Source of the DNA: Mycobacterium dioxanotrophicus
GTDB lineage: Bacteria > Actinomycetota > Actinomycetes > Mycobacteriales > Mycobacteriaceae
Reading direction: 5' to 3'
Length of the DNA: 64,000 bases
NCBI RefSeq assembly: GCF_002157835.1
Contig: NZ_CP020809.1
Coordinates: 3,286,001 to 3,350,000 of the forward strand
Shown here in pieces: positions 1 through 9,617 of this stretch. Each line of letters opens with the position of its first letter. Position 1 is the stretch's first letter. Position numbers and translations under genes: made by a program. The notes below the pieces were generated by a model. It had not been told where the DNA came from, did not search any database, and was given only the letters and a program-made list of their open reading frames with translations.

Positions 1-809
1 GTCGGCGGGTTGTCCTTCATCAACGTGGCCATCAGGTCGAAGAACGCTTCGGTGCTCATGTTGTTGACCTGGTCACGGACCGGTGTCTTCATGTCGATGG
101 TGGGATCGACCGTGCCTGCCGGCGGGGTGTAGGGCTTGCCGTACGAGCTCAATGGCACCAGCGAGATCTCGTCCTGCATCTTGTGGACGGCGGCATAATC
201 CTGCGGTGTGCCATCGCAGTAGATGCGGCCCAGCAGCCACACCGTCGAGGTCGGTGACTTGTACTCTTTCACCCCGGCGGGCAGCGTGCCCTTCCAGCCT
301 GGACCGGTGATGGCGTAGGTCTGCGGGCCGGTGCCGGTGGTGCGTTTCCCGGGGACCTCGAAGACGTTGGTGTAGCCGTCGAGCATCGGGAACAGGTAGT
401 AGCGGTCGTGAGCGTCGGGCAGACTCAGCACCCACGGCTCGTTCTTGACGTCGATGAAGCCGTTCGTGTACAGGGTGTCGGCGTTGGGCGCGGTGACATC
501 GCGGAATTGCGCGTTCGGGTATTCCCGCATCCGCATCAACTGGCCCATGGGTGCGCGCGTGCCGCCCACGTTCTCGACGTTGGTCATCACTCGCCGGGTC
601 ATCTCAACGGTCACAAGGGAATACCCGTAGACATAGGCATCCAGCGCGATGGCTTTGGCCTCGTCGGGTGTGAGTTGGCCCGAGGTGGGCTTGTCGGGGT
701 TGTCGGATTTGTCGGACGACGACGGTGAACACGCCGTCGTCGCGACCATGAGCACCGAAGTGCCCAGGGCGGCCAGCCAATAGGCCAGCCGCCGGTATCT
801 CCCGGTCAC
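1..809 (-). CDS. DUF1254/DUF1214 lipoprotein, partial (C-terminus beyond window)
   Basis: The reading frame is open from a GTG at 809 to the window edge, about 269 codons. The first residues form a signal sequence with a lipobox (MVATTAC), so the protein is probably exported and lipid-anchored. After a Ser/Asp/Lys-rich linker comes DEAKAIALDAYVYGYSLVTV and then NADTLYTNGFIDV, both typical of the DUF1254 fold often followed by DUF1214. An AG-rich ribosome site (agagagga) lies about 12 bases before the GTG. The biochemical function of this family is not established. The C-terminal DUF1214 part is expected outside the window, so length cannot be compared. Confidence 0.75.
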   Translation of the reverse strand, partial: MTGRYRRLAYWLAALGTSVLMVATTACSPSSSDKSDNPDKPTSGQLTPDEAKAIALDAYVYGYSLVTVEMTRRVMTNVENVGGTRAPMGQLMRMREYPNAQFRDVTAPNADTLYTNGFIDVKNEPWVLSLPDAHDRYYLFPMLDGYTNVFEVPGKRTTGTGPQTYAITGPGWKGTLPAGVKEYKSPTSTVWLLGRIYCDGTPQDYAAVHKMQDEISLVPLSSYGKPYTPPAGTVDPTIDMKTPVRDQVNNMSTEAFFDLMATLMKDNPP

Positions 810-1006
810 GAAAACTTGTTCCTCTCTTCAGGGTTCGCCATGTCTATCTGAGTTTGCTGTCGTCTCGTTACAGCTTGGGATACGGAGATGTTCGTGTCAT
901 GAAATGGTTGCTGTGCGGACGTGGTGTCGCCAACCTGTTGCAGGACGGCGCAATTGATGACCCCGCTGTCGCCGGTGGCGGCAGCGGGGCAGGCGGGTTC
1001 GTCGGT

Positions 1007-3346
1007 CTAGGTGTAGGCGACGTGCACGCGGTGGATGCGCCCTTCGAACGGGAACGGCGCACGTTCGCGGTAGTCCAGCGACACCGGTGAGCCGAGGCAG
1101 GTGCCGATGTCGAGGCAGTCGTTGGCGGTGAACAGCAACGGCGCGCTGATCGGAACCTGTCCAGCGGCGATCGTCTCACCGTCGCGTGCGACGGTGACGT
1201 CGAGTGGGCCGGCCGGGCGTGGCTCGGCGTACTGGGTGGTGACCGTGATGGTCGCGCGTCCCGGCGGCACCTTGTCTGCCGTGCGGATCTTGGTGCGCGA
1301 CAAGATGAACAGGTTGTACTCGTAGCAGAGGTAGCCCTCGTCGAGATACAGGGTCAACCCGCCCGCCGCGGCGCCGAGTGCGTACAGCACGCCGTTGGCG
1401 TTGGCGGGTATGTCCGCGTCGATGGTGACGACGTTGTTCTTGTTGCCCAGGGCGGGAGCACAGAACTCGGGCATGCGTACGGTGTCGCCCGAGAAATCCC
1501 ATTCTGTGTACGGTGGGGCGATGCGCAGTTCGGGGTGGTAGACCGGCACCCACAGGCCACCGCCGATGGGCAGCACCGCATTACGGGCAGCCTCGACCAT
1601 GAACATCTCTCGCATCTGCGCCAGCTTCTCGGGCATCTGGTCGGCGAGATCGTGTGCCTGTGACCAGTCTTCGTCGAGGTGGTACAGCTCCCACGTGTCG
1701 TTGTCGGGGGTCCAGGTGGCGATACCCGGCGGCTGGCCGGGCACCCACGGCAGCCGGGGACCGCGGGCCGAGGCCATCCACCCGTCGTGATAGATGCCCC
1801 GACTGCCCATGACTTCGAAATACTGGGTCTTCTTGCCGCCGGGCGCATTTCGGTCGGCCAGGGTGCGGGCGAAACTCGCACCGGCGAGCGGCATCTGCGG
1901 CTCGCCGTTGACCACCCGCGGCGGCTCGATGCCGACGACGTCGTAGATGGTCGGCACGACATCGTTGCAGTGCAGGAACACATCGCGGGGCGCGGCCTCG
2001 GCCGTGACCTTGGCCGGCCAGCGCACCGCCATCGGGTTGCGGGTGCCACCGAGGTGCGATGCGAGCAGTTTCATTCCCTTGTAGGGGGTGCTGCCCGCCC
2101 ACGCCCACGCCGCGTGGTACTGGTTGTCGACCAGCGGCGAACCGAGGACATCCAGGCCGCCGAGTTCGTCCAGGGCGTCGATGTGCTGACGGACGGTGGT
2201 GGGAATTCCGTTCTGCGCCAAGAGTTCCGCAATGGTGCCGTTCTGGCCTTCTCCCGACGAACCGTTGTCACCCCAGATGTAGAAGAACAGGGTGTTGTCG
2301 GCGTAGCCCAGCGCTTCGAGCTCATCGGCGATCCGGCCGACCTGGACGTCGACATGCTCGGCGTAGCCGGCAGCGACCTCCATCAGACGGCGCTGGAACG
2401 GCTTCTCGTCCTCGGGGATGTCATCCCAGGCCGCCATGGCGTCATCACGCGGGGTCAACTCGCAGTCCTGCGGGATCCACCCCTTGTCCTTGGCACGTTC
2501 GAATACGCGCTGCCGGTAGGCGTCCCACCCGTCGTCGAACTTGCCCGCGTACTTGTCCGCCCACTCCTTCATGATGTGGTGTGGTCCGTGCAGGCAGCCG
2601 CTGGCCCAGTACATGAAGAACGGCTTGTCGGCGTTGAAAGCCTTGTGCCGGTGCAGCCAGGAGATCGCGTCGTCGGCGAGGTCCTCGGACAGGTGGTAGC
2701 CCTCTTCGGGCGTCTTGGGCGGGGCGACGACGGTCGTGTTGCGCACCAGGTTCGGCTCGTACTGCGAGGCCTCACCGGCGAGGAAGCCGTAGAAGTATTC
2801 GAAGCCCAGGCCGGTGGGCCAGTTGTCGAACGGTCCGGCGGCGGTGGTCTCCTCGGCTGGGGTGTTGTGCCACTTGCCGAACGCAGAGGTTGCGTAGCCG
2901 TACTGCTTGAGCACCTCGGCGACTGTCGCGCTGGACCGCGGGATCTTGCCGGCGTAACCGTCCCAGTCATTGGCCAGTTCGGCGATCTGGCCGTTACCGA
3001 TCTCGTGATGGTTGCGGCCGGTCAGCAACGATGCCCGCGTCGGCGAGCACATGGCCGTGGTGTGAAAGCGGTTGTAGGAGACGCCTTCGCCGCAGATCCG
3101 GTCCAGCGTCGCGGTGGTCACCTCACCGCCGAACGTCGACGGCAAACCGGGGCCGGCGTCATCGATGAGGACGATGACGACGTTGGGCGAGTTCTCGTGC
3201 AGACGCTTGGGCGCCGGGCGCGGACTGTACGTCGACTCCTGCAACGTGCGGCCCGCAGTGCTGCCCGACCCGACGGGCGGAAACGGCAAAACCCCGCCTC
3301 CGGGTAGAACCGGCGCCACCAACTGATCACCCTGCACGTCAGACAC
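1007..3346 (-). CDS. Type I arylsulfatase (alkaline phosphatase superfamily)
   Basis: This 779-residue protein should hydrolyse sulfate esters. It has the metal-binding start IDDAGPG (Asp62, Asp63) and the formylglycine signature C-S-P-T-R at Cys100, which needs maturation by a formylglycine-generating enzyme. GDNGSS near residue 360 supplies further metal ligands. The C-terminal 120 residues look like a beta-sandwich ending in EGRIHRVHV, as in mycobacterial AtsA/AtsD (787 aa). I chose GTG 3346 because ggagagggg lies just upstream and the extra 42 residues of the longer frame are not family-like. No signal peptide is visible. It is transcribed away from the AraC gene across a 155-bp shared promoter region, which suggests control by that regulator. 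Confidence 0.88.
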   Translation of the reverse strand: MSDVQGDQLVAPVLPGGGVLPFPPVGSGSTAGRTLQESTYSPRPAPKRLHENSPNVVIVLIDDAGPGLPSTFGGEVTTATLDRICGEGVSYNRFHTTAMCSPTRASLLTGRNHHEIGNGQIAELANDWDGYAGKIPRSSATVAEVLKQYGYATSAFGKWHNTPAEETTAAGPFDNWPTGLGFEYFYGFLAGEASQYEPNLVRNTTVVAPPKTPEEGYHLSEDLADDAISWLHRHKAFNADKPFFMYWASGCLHGPHHIMKEWADKYAGKFDDGWDAYRQRVFERAKDKGWIPQDCELTPRDDAMAAWDDIPEDEKPFQRRLMEVAAGYAEHVDVQVGRIADELEALGYADNTLFFYIWGDNGSSGEGQNGTIAELLAQNGIPTTVRQHIDALDELGGLDVLGSPLVDNQYHAAWAWAGSTPYKGMKLLASHLGGTRNPMAVRWPAKVTAEAAPRDVFLHCNDVVPTIYDVVGIEPPRVVNGEPQMPLAGASFARTLADRNAPGGKKTQYFEVMGSRGIYHDGWMASARGPRLPWVPGQPPGIATWTPDNDTWELYHLDEDWSQAHDLADQMPEKLAQMREMFMVEAARNAVLPIGGGLWVPVYHPELRIAPPYTEWDFSGDTVRMPEFCAPALGNKNNVVTIDADIPANANGVLYALGAAAGGLTLYLDEGYLCYEYNLFILSRTKIRTADKVPPGRATITVTTQYAEPRPAGPLDVTVARDGETIAAGQVPISAPLLFTANDCLDIGTCLGSPVSLDYRERAPFPFEGRIHRVHVAYT

Positions 3347-3501
3347 CGTGCCCCTCTCCTCGATAGGAACCTTGGTCTGTGCAGCCGGCCACCGATGGGG
3401 CAAGCCGCGCAGCCGACTCATCCCGACCCGGGCATCTACTGTGCAGCAAACCCGAGCCTTCCGTCTTGACATTCCAGGACAAATCTTTGACAGTCTGGGA
3501 C

Positions 3502-4536
3502 ATGGCTGTGATTCGTGGGACCGCGCTCACGAACTTTCATCAGCTTGTTACCGAACTGGGCGGAAACAGTCGCACTTTCGTAGCCGCCGCGCACATTCCC
3601 TACGACGATGTCGGTCGCCACGACCGGTTCATCTCGCTACCCAACGGGGCCGGGATGCTCGAAGATACTGCCGCCGCCCTCGACACCCCTGATTTCGGGC
3701 GGCGGTTGGCGCTCCGCCAAGGCATCGAGATTCTCGGGCCGGTCGGGCTCGCGGGACGCAACGCGGGGACTGTCGCCGAGGCCTTCCTGATTTTCGACAA
3801 GTTCATGGCGGCCTACGGCCCGTCGATCACCGCACGGGTGACCACGCACCTCGACCCGGAACTGCGGCGTTTCGAGTTCGAATACCTGCTCGACCCATCA
3901 CCGCCGCAAGCGCAGGCCATCGAACTCTCGTTGGGAGTCACCCTGCGGGTCCTTCGCCTGTTCCTCGGCGCGGACTACCGGCCCGTCGCGGTGCATCTGC
4001 CGCATCCTGCGCTGACGCCTGCCGATGACTACCAGAGCTATTTCGGCTGTCCGCCGAGCTTCGGCGAACCGGTCGCGGGGTTCACGCTGCGCACGTCCGA
4101 CCTGCAACGCCCTCTTCCGACCGATCACGTGGCCCACCAGACCGCGGTCGACTACCTCGCCCAGGTCATCGGCGAGTTCGGTCCGGCCACCAGCCAGTTG
4201 GTGCGCACCCTGGTGCGGCAATTACTGCCGACCGGCGCGGTCGGGCTGGCCGACATCGCCCGCCACATCGGGGTTCACCCCAAAACCCTGCAGCGGCGGC
4301 TGGCCGCCGAGAAGGCGACGTTCGGCGATCTCGTCGACCAGGTGCGCCGCGAGACCGCTCAGCGTCTTCTGCTCGATACCGACCTCAGCCTCGATCAGTT
4401 GTGCCGGCAGCTGGGCTACGCCGAGCAGAGTGTGCTCACCCGGTCGTGCAAACGCTGGTTCGATATGACGCCCACCGCCTATCGCAACACGCGGGTGTCG
4501 TCGTCACGACGACGGCCGCTTGAGCAGCAGCACTGA
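3502..4536 (+). CDS. AraC-family regulator with N-terminal ligand-binding domain
   Basis: The 344-residue product has an N-terminal AraC ligand-binding domain of the PF12625 type (about residues 20-200) and a C-terminal double helix-turn-helix (about 230-330). The HTH region includes VGLADIARHIGVHPKTLQRR and the second-helix motif LCRQLGYAEQSVLTRSCKRW, ending at TPTAYR. It is a DNA-binding activator or repressor. It is divergent from the sulfatase gene, its likely target. ATG 3502 was chosen because the homologous part starts there; a longer frame from 3379 would run into the sulfatase promoter. The Arg/His-rich tail after residue 330 is not part of the family. Confidence 0.85.
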   Translation: MAVIRGTALTNFHQLVTELGGNSRTFVAAAHIPYDDVGRHDRFISLPNGAGMLEDTAAALDTPDFGRRLALRQGIEILGPVGLAGRNAGTVAEAFLIFDKFMAAYGPSITARVTTHLDPELRRFEFEYLLDPSPPQAQAIELSLGVTLRVLRLFLGADYRPVAVHLPHPALTPADDYQSYFGCPPSFGEPVAGFTLRTSDLQRPLPTDHVAHQTAVDYLAQVIGEFGPATSQLVRTLVRQLLPTGAVGLADIARHIGVHPKTLQRRLAAEKATFGDLVDQVRRETAQRLLLDTDLSLDQLCRQLGYAEQSVLTRSCKRWFDMTPTAYRNTRVSSSRRRPLEQQH

Positions 4537-4726
4537 TGGTGGCGCCAATTCCGATTGGTATACGCGGATTGCCGAACCGGGAGGCATCGTCCGTCATCGC
4601 AGGAATCCCTCGGTAGATGGGTGTCGCAGCAGGTCGACGGACGCGTCGTAACGCCGGTACCGCGCGGGAAGACGCAAAGACGGGTATCCCCGAGATCGAC
4701 GAAAGCTATTGATACACGGGAAAATA

Positions 4727-5506
4727 TCAGCTTCCGCGGTCGACGAGGTCGAACACCTCGACCGCGTGCGAAAACGGCTGCGGCGTCACGCCGGCCGGGC
4801 CGAACGGGTGGTCGAGGGAGAAGATGACGTAGAGCAGCAGTGCCAGTAGCACGGTCACGGTGCTGACCAGGAGCATGTGGTAGCGGTCGTTCGACAGCCG
4901 CATGAAGCTGGTCAACGTGATCAACACGAGGCCGCCGAAGATCAAGGCGCACCACAGGAGTCGTGGGACGCGGCGCTGGGCGTCGAGGATGCGGGCGCTG
5001 CGGTCGGATGCCAGATTGGTCAACTCGCCGAGGAACGGCTGGTTGATCGGAGGCGCTGCGGCGCCGGATGTTTGGGTGCCGACGATGCGGTACAGCTGGG
5101 TCAGTGCGGCACGGCCGTTGTTGGTGATGTCGCCGAATTCGGCCTTGCCCCATTCGGGTCCCTGCGTGGCCGCGGCGTAGTTGCGGAGCTGCTCACGTGC
5201 CTGAGATTGTTCGGGTTGTGGCATCGCGACGGTTTGGCGGTACAGCGTTGTCAGGGTCGCTGCTTCGTTGGAAACGTTGGTCTCGGCGGTGAGGTACTGC
5301 TGCCAGCCGACGACGACGGTGAAGCCCAGCAGGGCTCCGTATACGAGGCCCACGACGGTGAGGAATGGCGAGAGCACCGAGTTGTGCTGTGGATCCGTGT
5401 CCACGATGCGGCGAGCCAGCAGCACGCTGCCGACCGCGACGCCGATTGCCACGATGACGACACCGGCCAACAGGAGCCAGGCGCCGACGATGCCGAGATC
5501 ACCCAT
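4727..5506 (-). CDS. DUF4239 membrane protein
   Basis: A 259-residue membrane protein. Two hydrophobic segments lie near the start (residues 2-32 and about 45-68) and two near the end (about 185-205 and 215-235), enclosing a soluble helical domain. The sequences YGALLGFTVVVGWQQY and ETNVSNEAATLTTLYRQ are the hallmark of the DUF4239 family (bestrophin-like). Family function is not firmly known. ATG 5506 was preferred because the first membrane helix begins there; the 40 extra residues upstream are not membrane-like. No clear ribosome site is seen. The 190 bp between this gene and the AraC gene show no recognisable feature. Confidence 0.7.
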   Translation of the reverse strand: MGDLGIVGAWLLLAGVVIVAIGVAVGSVLLARRIVDTDPQHNSVLSPFLTVVGLVYGALLGFTVVVGWQQYLTAETNVSNEAATLTTLYRQTVAMPQPEQSQAREQLRNYAAATQGPEWGKAEFGDITNNGRAALTQLYRIVGTQTSGAAAPPINQPFLGELTNLASDRSARILDAQRRVPRLLWCALIFGGLVLITLTSFMRLSNDRYHMLLVSTVTVLLALLLYVIFSLDHPFGPAGVTPQPFSHAVEVFDLVDRGS

Positions 5507-5707
5507 AAGTGAACAAGCATGCAGCACCCGTGGCGACGCTGCCAACGGTGCGGTGACGTCAACGCTAAAATCGTTGTCTCCGTTAATATTCGGCTGTGCC
5601 TGGCAGTGTGTTGGCGACTTTGCCAAAGCGCGGGCAACGTCGGCGGCTGTGTGTTAGCTTTCGCCCGCCAGTACCGTCAGTCGGGGCTCGCATATGAGGA
5701 GTCTGCC

Positions 5708-5986
5708 GTGAAACTACGAGATTTCGTGGCTGCCGCAGCCATCGCAGGCGCATTGGGATCCGGTGCCGTCATGATCGGCGCCCCCGCAGCCCACGCCGAT
5801 CATCCACTGTGGGACTGCGGTGGATATCCCGCCGACATCTGTGCGAACTTCCCGTGGAACGCGCACGCCGGCGACGTCGGTTGGGGCGGTGACGGTCCGC
5901 CGCCCGCCGAGTTCAACGAGGGCCGATTCGCCGGGTGCGACTGGAACTGGTGGTGTGTCCGCGATCGCATCCGCGACGACAACTGA
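5708..5986 (+). CDS. Small secreted four-cysteine protein
   Basis: A 92-residue preprotein starting at GTG 5708, with gagga eight bases upstream. The first 30 residues are a clear Sec signal peptide (VKLRDFVAAAAIAGALGSG) ending at AHA before DHPLW. The mature peptide of about 62 residues has exactly four cysteines (DCGG, ICAN, GCDW, WCVR), suggesting two disulfides, and is rich in Trp, Gly and Pro. Mycobacteria carry many such small exported proteins of unknown role, and I do not recognise a named family. It converges on the response regulator gene with only 27 bp between them. Confidence 0.7.
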   Translation: MKLRDFVAAAAIAGALGSGAVMIGAPAAHADHPLWDCGGYPADICANFPWNAHAGDVGWGGDGPPPAEFNEGRFAGCDWNWWCVRDRIRDDN

Positions 5987-6013
5987 CGCCGGCCGCTGCT
6001 CGGCCGGACCGGC

Positions 6014-6724
6014 TCACAGCACAGCGTCGAGCATCGGTGAGCCGCTGTGTGCCGAGGCGGGAGAGTTGATGCGGTAACCGAAGCCGCGGACCGTCTGAAT
6101 GGTGTTGGTGCCGAACGGAAGGTCGATCTTGCGGCGCAGGTATCCGATGTAGATCTCAACGGTGTTGTCGCCACCGGTCTGGTTGGCCCAGACGTTCTGC
6201 CGGATCTCCGATTTGGTGACGACGGCATCCTTGTTGCGCATCAGGAACTCGAGCAGACCGTATTCGCGCGGTGTCAGGTCGATCGCCGTGGATTCGCGTT
6301 CGACTATCCGTCGCGCCGGATCGAGTGACAGGCTGCCCGCAGTCAGGACCACGGGTCGGCGTGGCGCACCACGACGGATCAGTGCCCGCAGGCGCGCCAC
6401 CAGAATGATGAACGAGAACGGCTTTGTCAGGTAGTCGTCGGCACCCAGGTCGAAGGCCTTGACCTGAGCGTCGTCCTCGTCCTTGGCCGTCAGTACCAGA
6501 ACCGGCGTCCACACCTGCTGCGCGCGCATGCGCCGCAGCATCTCGTAGCCGTCGAGGCCGGGCAGCATGATGTCGAGGATGACGGCGTCGTATTCGTGGG
6601 CCGTCGCCTCACTCAGCCCCTCGGTCCCGGTGCTCGCGTGCACCACGACGTAACCCTCGGCTTGCAGGCCTCTGCACAAGGCACCGGCGAGCCTTTGCTC
6701 GTCCTCGACGATCAGGACCTTCAT
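6014..6724 (-). CDS. OmpR/PhoB-family response regulator, orphan
   Basis: A 236-residue two-domain regulator. The receiver domain (1-118) has acidic residues E7/D8, the phosphoacceptor Asp51 in ILDIMLP, Thr/Ser at VLVLTAK and Lys at LTKPF. The winged-helix DNA-binding domain (about 135-225) shows IDLTPREYGLLEFLM and the C-terminal TVRGFGYRI. No histidine kinase gene is next to it, so the partner kinase must be elsewhere. It is divergent from the MFS pump gene across 214 bp and could control it, which is inference from layout. It resembles mycobacterial PrrA/TcrA/MprA-type regulators but cannot be assigned to one. Confidence 0.9.
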   Translation of the reverse strand: MKVLIVEDEQRLAGALCRGLQAEGYVVVHASTGTEGLSEATAHEYDAVILDIMLPGLDGYEMLRRMRAQQVWTPVLVLTAKDEDDAQVKAFDLGADDYLTKPFSFIILVARLRALIRRGAPRRPVVLTAGSLSLDPARRIVERESTAIDLTPREYGLLEFLMRNKDAVVTKSEIRQNVWANQTGGDNTVEIYIGYLRRKIDLPFGTNTIQTVRGFGYRINSPASAHSGSPMLDAVL

Positions 6725-6938
6725 ACTCGTGGCTTTCCGTTGCAGGGCCGGTTGGCGATCCCTTGAAGAAATCGGTGCCTATCAGAGTGACAAGTAACCG
6801 CTGTGAGAACGCTGAGTTTTCACGACCGCAACCGCGCTTCGCCGGGGACGGGCGACGCGGGCCGAGAAACTCGTTTCCCTGCGTGCGGTGCTCACACCTA
6901 CTCTGGTTAGCCGCACAAACCAACTACAGGGGAGGGAC

Positions 6939-8384
6939 ATGACGACGGGCCCGAGCACCGGGACGACCACGACGCGACCGCGTGCCCAGTCGAGCGCGAA
7001 CGTCATCATCGGGCTGCTCGTCGGCTCCGCGTTCGTGATGATCCTCAACGAGACGATCATGAGCGTCGCGTTGCCCGCCCTGATCGTCGACCTGAATATC
7101 GCTGCCAGCACGGCGCAATGGCTCACCAGCGGCTTCCTGCTGACCATGGCCGTCGTCATCCCCATGTCGGGATCGCTGCTGCAGCGCTTCCCGGTGCGGG
7201 GGATCTACCTGGCGTCGATGACGCTGTTCTGTGCCGGCACGCTGGTGGCCGCCCTGGCGCCCGGTTTCGCGGTCCTGCTGGCAGGACGGATCGTGCAGGC
7301 CTGCGGTACCGCCGTGATGATGCCGTTGCTGATGACGACGGTCATGACCTTGATTCCGGCCGACCGGCGCGGGCAGATGATGGGCACCATCTCGATCGTC
7401 ATCGCGGTCGCGCCGGCAATCGGTCCTACGCTCTCGGGTTTCATCCTGGGCTCACTCGACTGGCGCTGGATGTTCTGGATCGTGCTGCCCATCGCGTTGG
7501 TCGCGCTGACGGCGGGTCTCACGTGGCTGCGGGTCGACGATGAGCGGCAGGAACCGACCCCGATCGATGCGATCTCCGTGCCGTTGTCCGCGATCGCGTT
7601 CGCGGGCTTGGTGTTCGGGCTCTCGCTGCTCGGTGAATCCGCCCATGGTCGCCAAGGGGTACCGGCGTGGTTGCCGATGACGGTCGGTGCGGTGGCGATG
7701 GTGCTCTTCGGTGCCCGGCAGGTGCAGTTGCAGCGCCGCGACCGCGCATTTCTGGATCTGCGGCCGTTCACCTACCGGCGGTTCTCGGTGTCGCTGGGTC
7801 TGGTGATCCTCGGCTTCATGGGGTTGTTCGGCGCGATCATCATGGTGCCGCTCTACGTACAGGATGTGTTGCGACAGAGTGCGTTGGTAGCCGGTTTGGC
7901 GACGCTGCCGGGCGGGTTGCTGATGGGACTGGCGGGCCCGCTGGTGGGACGGGCCTACGACCGCCACGGCGCCCGGGTGCTTGTGGTGCCGGGATCGCTG
8001 ATGCTGTGTGCGTCGCTGTGGGGGTTCACCACGCTCTCGGCGGTATCACCGGTCTGGCAGCTGGTCGTCCTCCAGACGATCATGATGGTCGGGCTGTCGA
8101 TGATGTTCACGCCGTTGATGACGGACGCGCTCGGGGTCCTGCCCGACCGGTTCTACTCGCACGGCAGCGCCATCCTCACCACACTGCAGCAGGTCGCGGG
8201 CGCGGCGGGGACCGCGTTGTTCGTCACGGTCATGACCAAGGCGTCGCAGTCGGGCGGGGCGCCGGATTTGCCTGGTGTGCACGCGGCGTTCACGGTCGCC
8301 GCGATGATCAGCGTCATCGCCGTCGTCGCGGCGTTCTTCACCGCGGCTCGGCCCAGCCCGGCGGGCGGTACCCCGACGCACTGA
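6939..8384 (+). CDS. DHA2-type MFS multidrug efflux pump
   Basis: A 481-residue transporter with about 14 membrane helices, as in the EmrB/QacA group driven by proton motive force. Family motifs include LNETIMSVALPALIVDL in helix 1, SGFLLTMAVVIPMSG in helix 2 and the motif C-like APAIGPTLSGFILG in helix 5. ATG 6939 has a very strong ribosome site (ggggaggga) seven bases upstream. It faces away from the response regulator and ends 14 bp before the convergent lipoprotein gene. The substrate is unknown. LfrA is the nearest well-known mycobacterial relative type, but identity cannot be shown here. Confidence 0.85.
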   Translation: MTTGPSTGTTTTRPRAQSSANVIIGLLVGSAFVMILNETIMSVALPALIVDLNIAASTAQWLTSGFLLTMAVVIPMSGSLLQRFPVRGIYLASMTLFCAGTLVAALAPGFAVLLAGRIVQACGTAVMMPLLMTTVMTLIPADRRGQMMGTISIVIAVAPAIGPTLSGFILGSLDWRWMFWIVLPIALVALTAGLTWLRVDDERQEPTPIDAISVPLSAIAFAGLVFGLSLLGESAHGRQGVPAWLPMTVGAVAMVLFGARQVQLQRRDRAFLDLRPFTYRRFSVSLGLVILGFMGLFGAIIMVPLYVQDVLRQSALVAGLATLPGGLLMGLAGPLVGRAYDRHGARVLVVPGSLMLCASLWGFTTLSAVSPVWQLVVLQTIMMVGLSMMFTPLMTDALGVLPDRFYSHGSAILTTLQQVAGAAGTALFVTVMTKASQSGGAPDLPGVHAAFTVAAMISVIAVVAAFFTAARPSPAGGTPTH

Positions 8385-8398
8385 CCCCGGCCGCGCCG

Positions 8399-9457
8399 TC
8401 AGGGCGCGGGGTGGGGACAGGTTTCGTAGGCGGTGCGCAGGGCCTGCTCGGCCGGTGGCGACTGGTAGACGAGAGTGTCGCGGTCGGTGCAGCCGCCGAC
8501 GGTGATGGCAATGGGTCCGGTGGCGCGTCCGTCACCGTTGACATGACCTTGGATCTGGTCGCTGCTGGTGTAGAACACGGGCGCGGGGAGTGCCCGCAAT
8601 AGCGGTAACTGCTGCCGCGCGAGTGCCGCGGCCGCGGCTGGATCGTGGGAGCGGGTCTGGGCGGCGATCCACACCGGTGCGGCGACGCGCCCGTTGATGG
8701 TCAGCTGACTGGTGTGCGGGATGGTCTGCTCGGCGTTGACCTGGCGCCAGACATCTAGCTCGGCGGCGCTGGGGTAGCGTCGCGTGGTCTTGATGTCGGC
8801 AGGGTGCTGGCTTCCGGTGCTGATGGTCCACGTGAGGCCGGCCAGTTGGGGGAACCTGTCGGCCAGGGTCGCGGCGGCCGCGGCGGCGTCGGTGTAGTCC
8901 GCGTCGTCGGGCAACTGGAGCTTGGCGACGTTGGCATGCCCGGCATCACGGATGGGGGACTGGTTGCCGGGGTGAGTGATGGTGGCGCGCAATCTGGTCG
9001 TGGCGGCGGGGAACTGTGCTCGCAGAGCGACCCAGTCGCGCGCTTGGCTGATGATCTGCTGGTCGTTGACGATGGGTAGTTCGCCGCCGTCCACGGCGAA
9101 CCGGTTCCAGCCGCTGGTGACGTCGAGTTCCGAGCGGTAGCCGGTGTAGTCGACGAGGTGGAGGTCTTGCAGGTAGCGGGCGGTGACGGCGGCCAGTTGC
9201 GCCGCAGTGATGTCCGGGGCGGGTTCGACCGTGACGGTGAACGACACCCACCCTTGCGCGGGACGGTTGGTCACCCGGCTGCTGACCGCGTGCACCCCGG
9301 GCATCTGGCCGAGGATGTTCGCCAGCCGGGTGACGTCTGCGCGCCGGTCGGGAGGTGCACCCTGGCAGGCCGTCACGAGAACGGCGACGATCAAGGCCAC
9401 CACGGCCACCCGGCTGATCACGCCGGTGAGGTTCGATAACCGAATGCCGGTGAGCGT
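8399..9457 (-). CDS. Conserved lipoprotein of unknown function
   Basis: A 352-residue exported protein. Its N-terminus VTLTGIRLSNLTGVISRVAV leads into a hydrophobic stretch ending in the lipobox VLVTAC, so it should be lipid-anchored outside the membrane. The rest is hydrophilic, with repeated alpha/beta segments and two late cysteines (GGCTDRD, ETCPHP). GTG 9457 is preferred because aaggacc precedes it and the lipobox then sits about 30 residues in; an ATG at 9481 is the alternative. I do not recognise a named domain. It is convergent with the pump gene and lies upstream-to-tail with the monooxygenase, from which it is separated by 160 bp. Confidence 0.65.
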   Translation of the reverse strand, partial: TLTGIRLSNLTGVISRVAVVALIVAVLVTACQGAPPDRRADVTRLANILGQMPGVHAVSSRVTNRPAQGWVSFTVTVEPAPDITAAQLAAVTARYLQDLHLVDYTGYRSELDVTSGWNRFAVDGGELPIVNDQQIISQARDWVALRAQFPAATTRLRATITHPGNQSPIRDAGHANVAKLQLPDDADYTDAAAAAATLADRFPQLAGLTWTISTGSQHPADIKTTRRYPSAAELDVWRQVNAEQTIPHTSQLTINGRVAAPVWIAAQTRSHDPAAAAALARQQLPLLRALPAPVFYTSSDQIQGHVNGDGRATGPIAITVGGCTDRDTLVYQSPPAEQALRTAYETCPHPAP

Positions 9458-9617
9458 CACTGTCGCGGTCCTTCCGCATTCCATCCCGCCGCAGGGAGCC
9501 TCGATTGTCCGACGGTGCGATCCTTGCACAAGGCAACTGTATGGATGCTGTCGGTCGGGTGCGACTCGCTGCGGCCCGTGTCGATTCGATTGCGGCCCAA
9601 CGTTGTCGGTTCACCGC

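Noticed and set aside
1679..3307. A 542-codon open frame antisense to the sulfatase gene
   Set aside because: It is a GC-rich shadow of the sulfatase; its translation is Arg/Val/Gly-rich without domains, while the sulfatase has full family motifs.
6939..8384. Naming the pump LfrA
   Set aside because: Family membership is clear, but nothing visible separates LfrA from other DHA2 pumps, and the neighbour is a response regulator, not LfrR.
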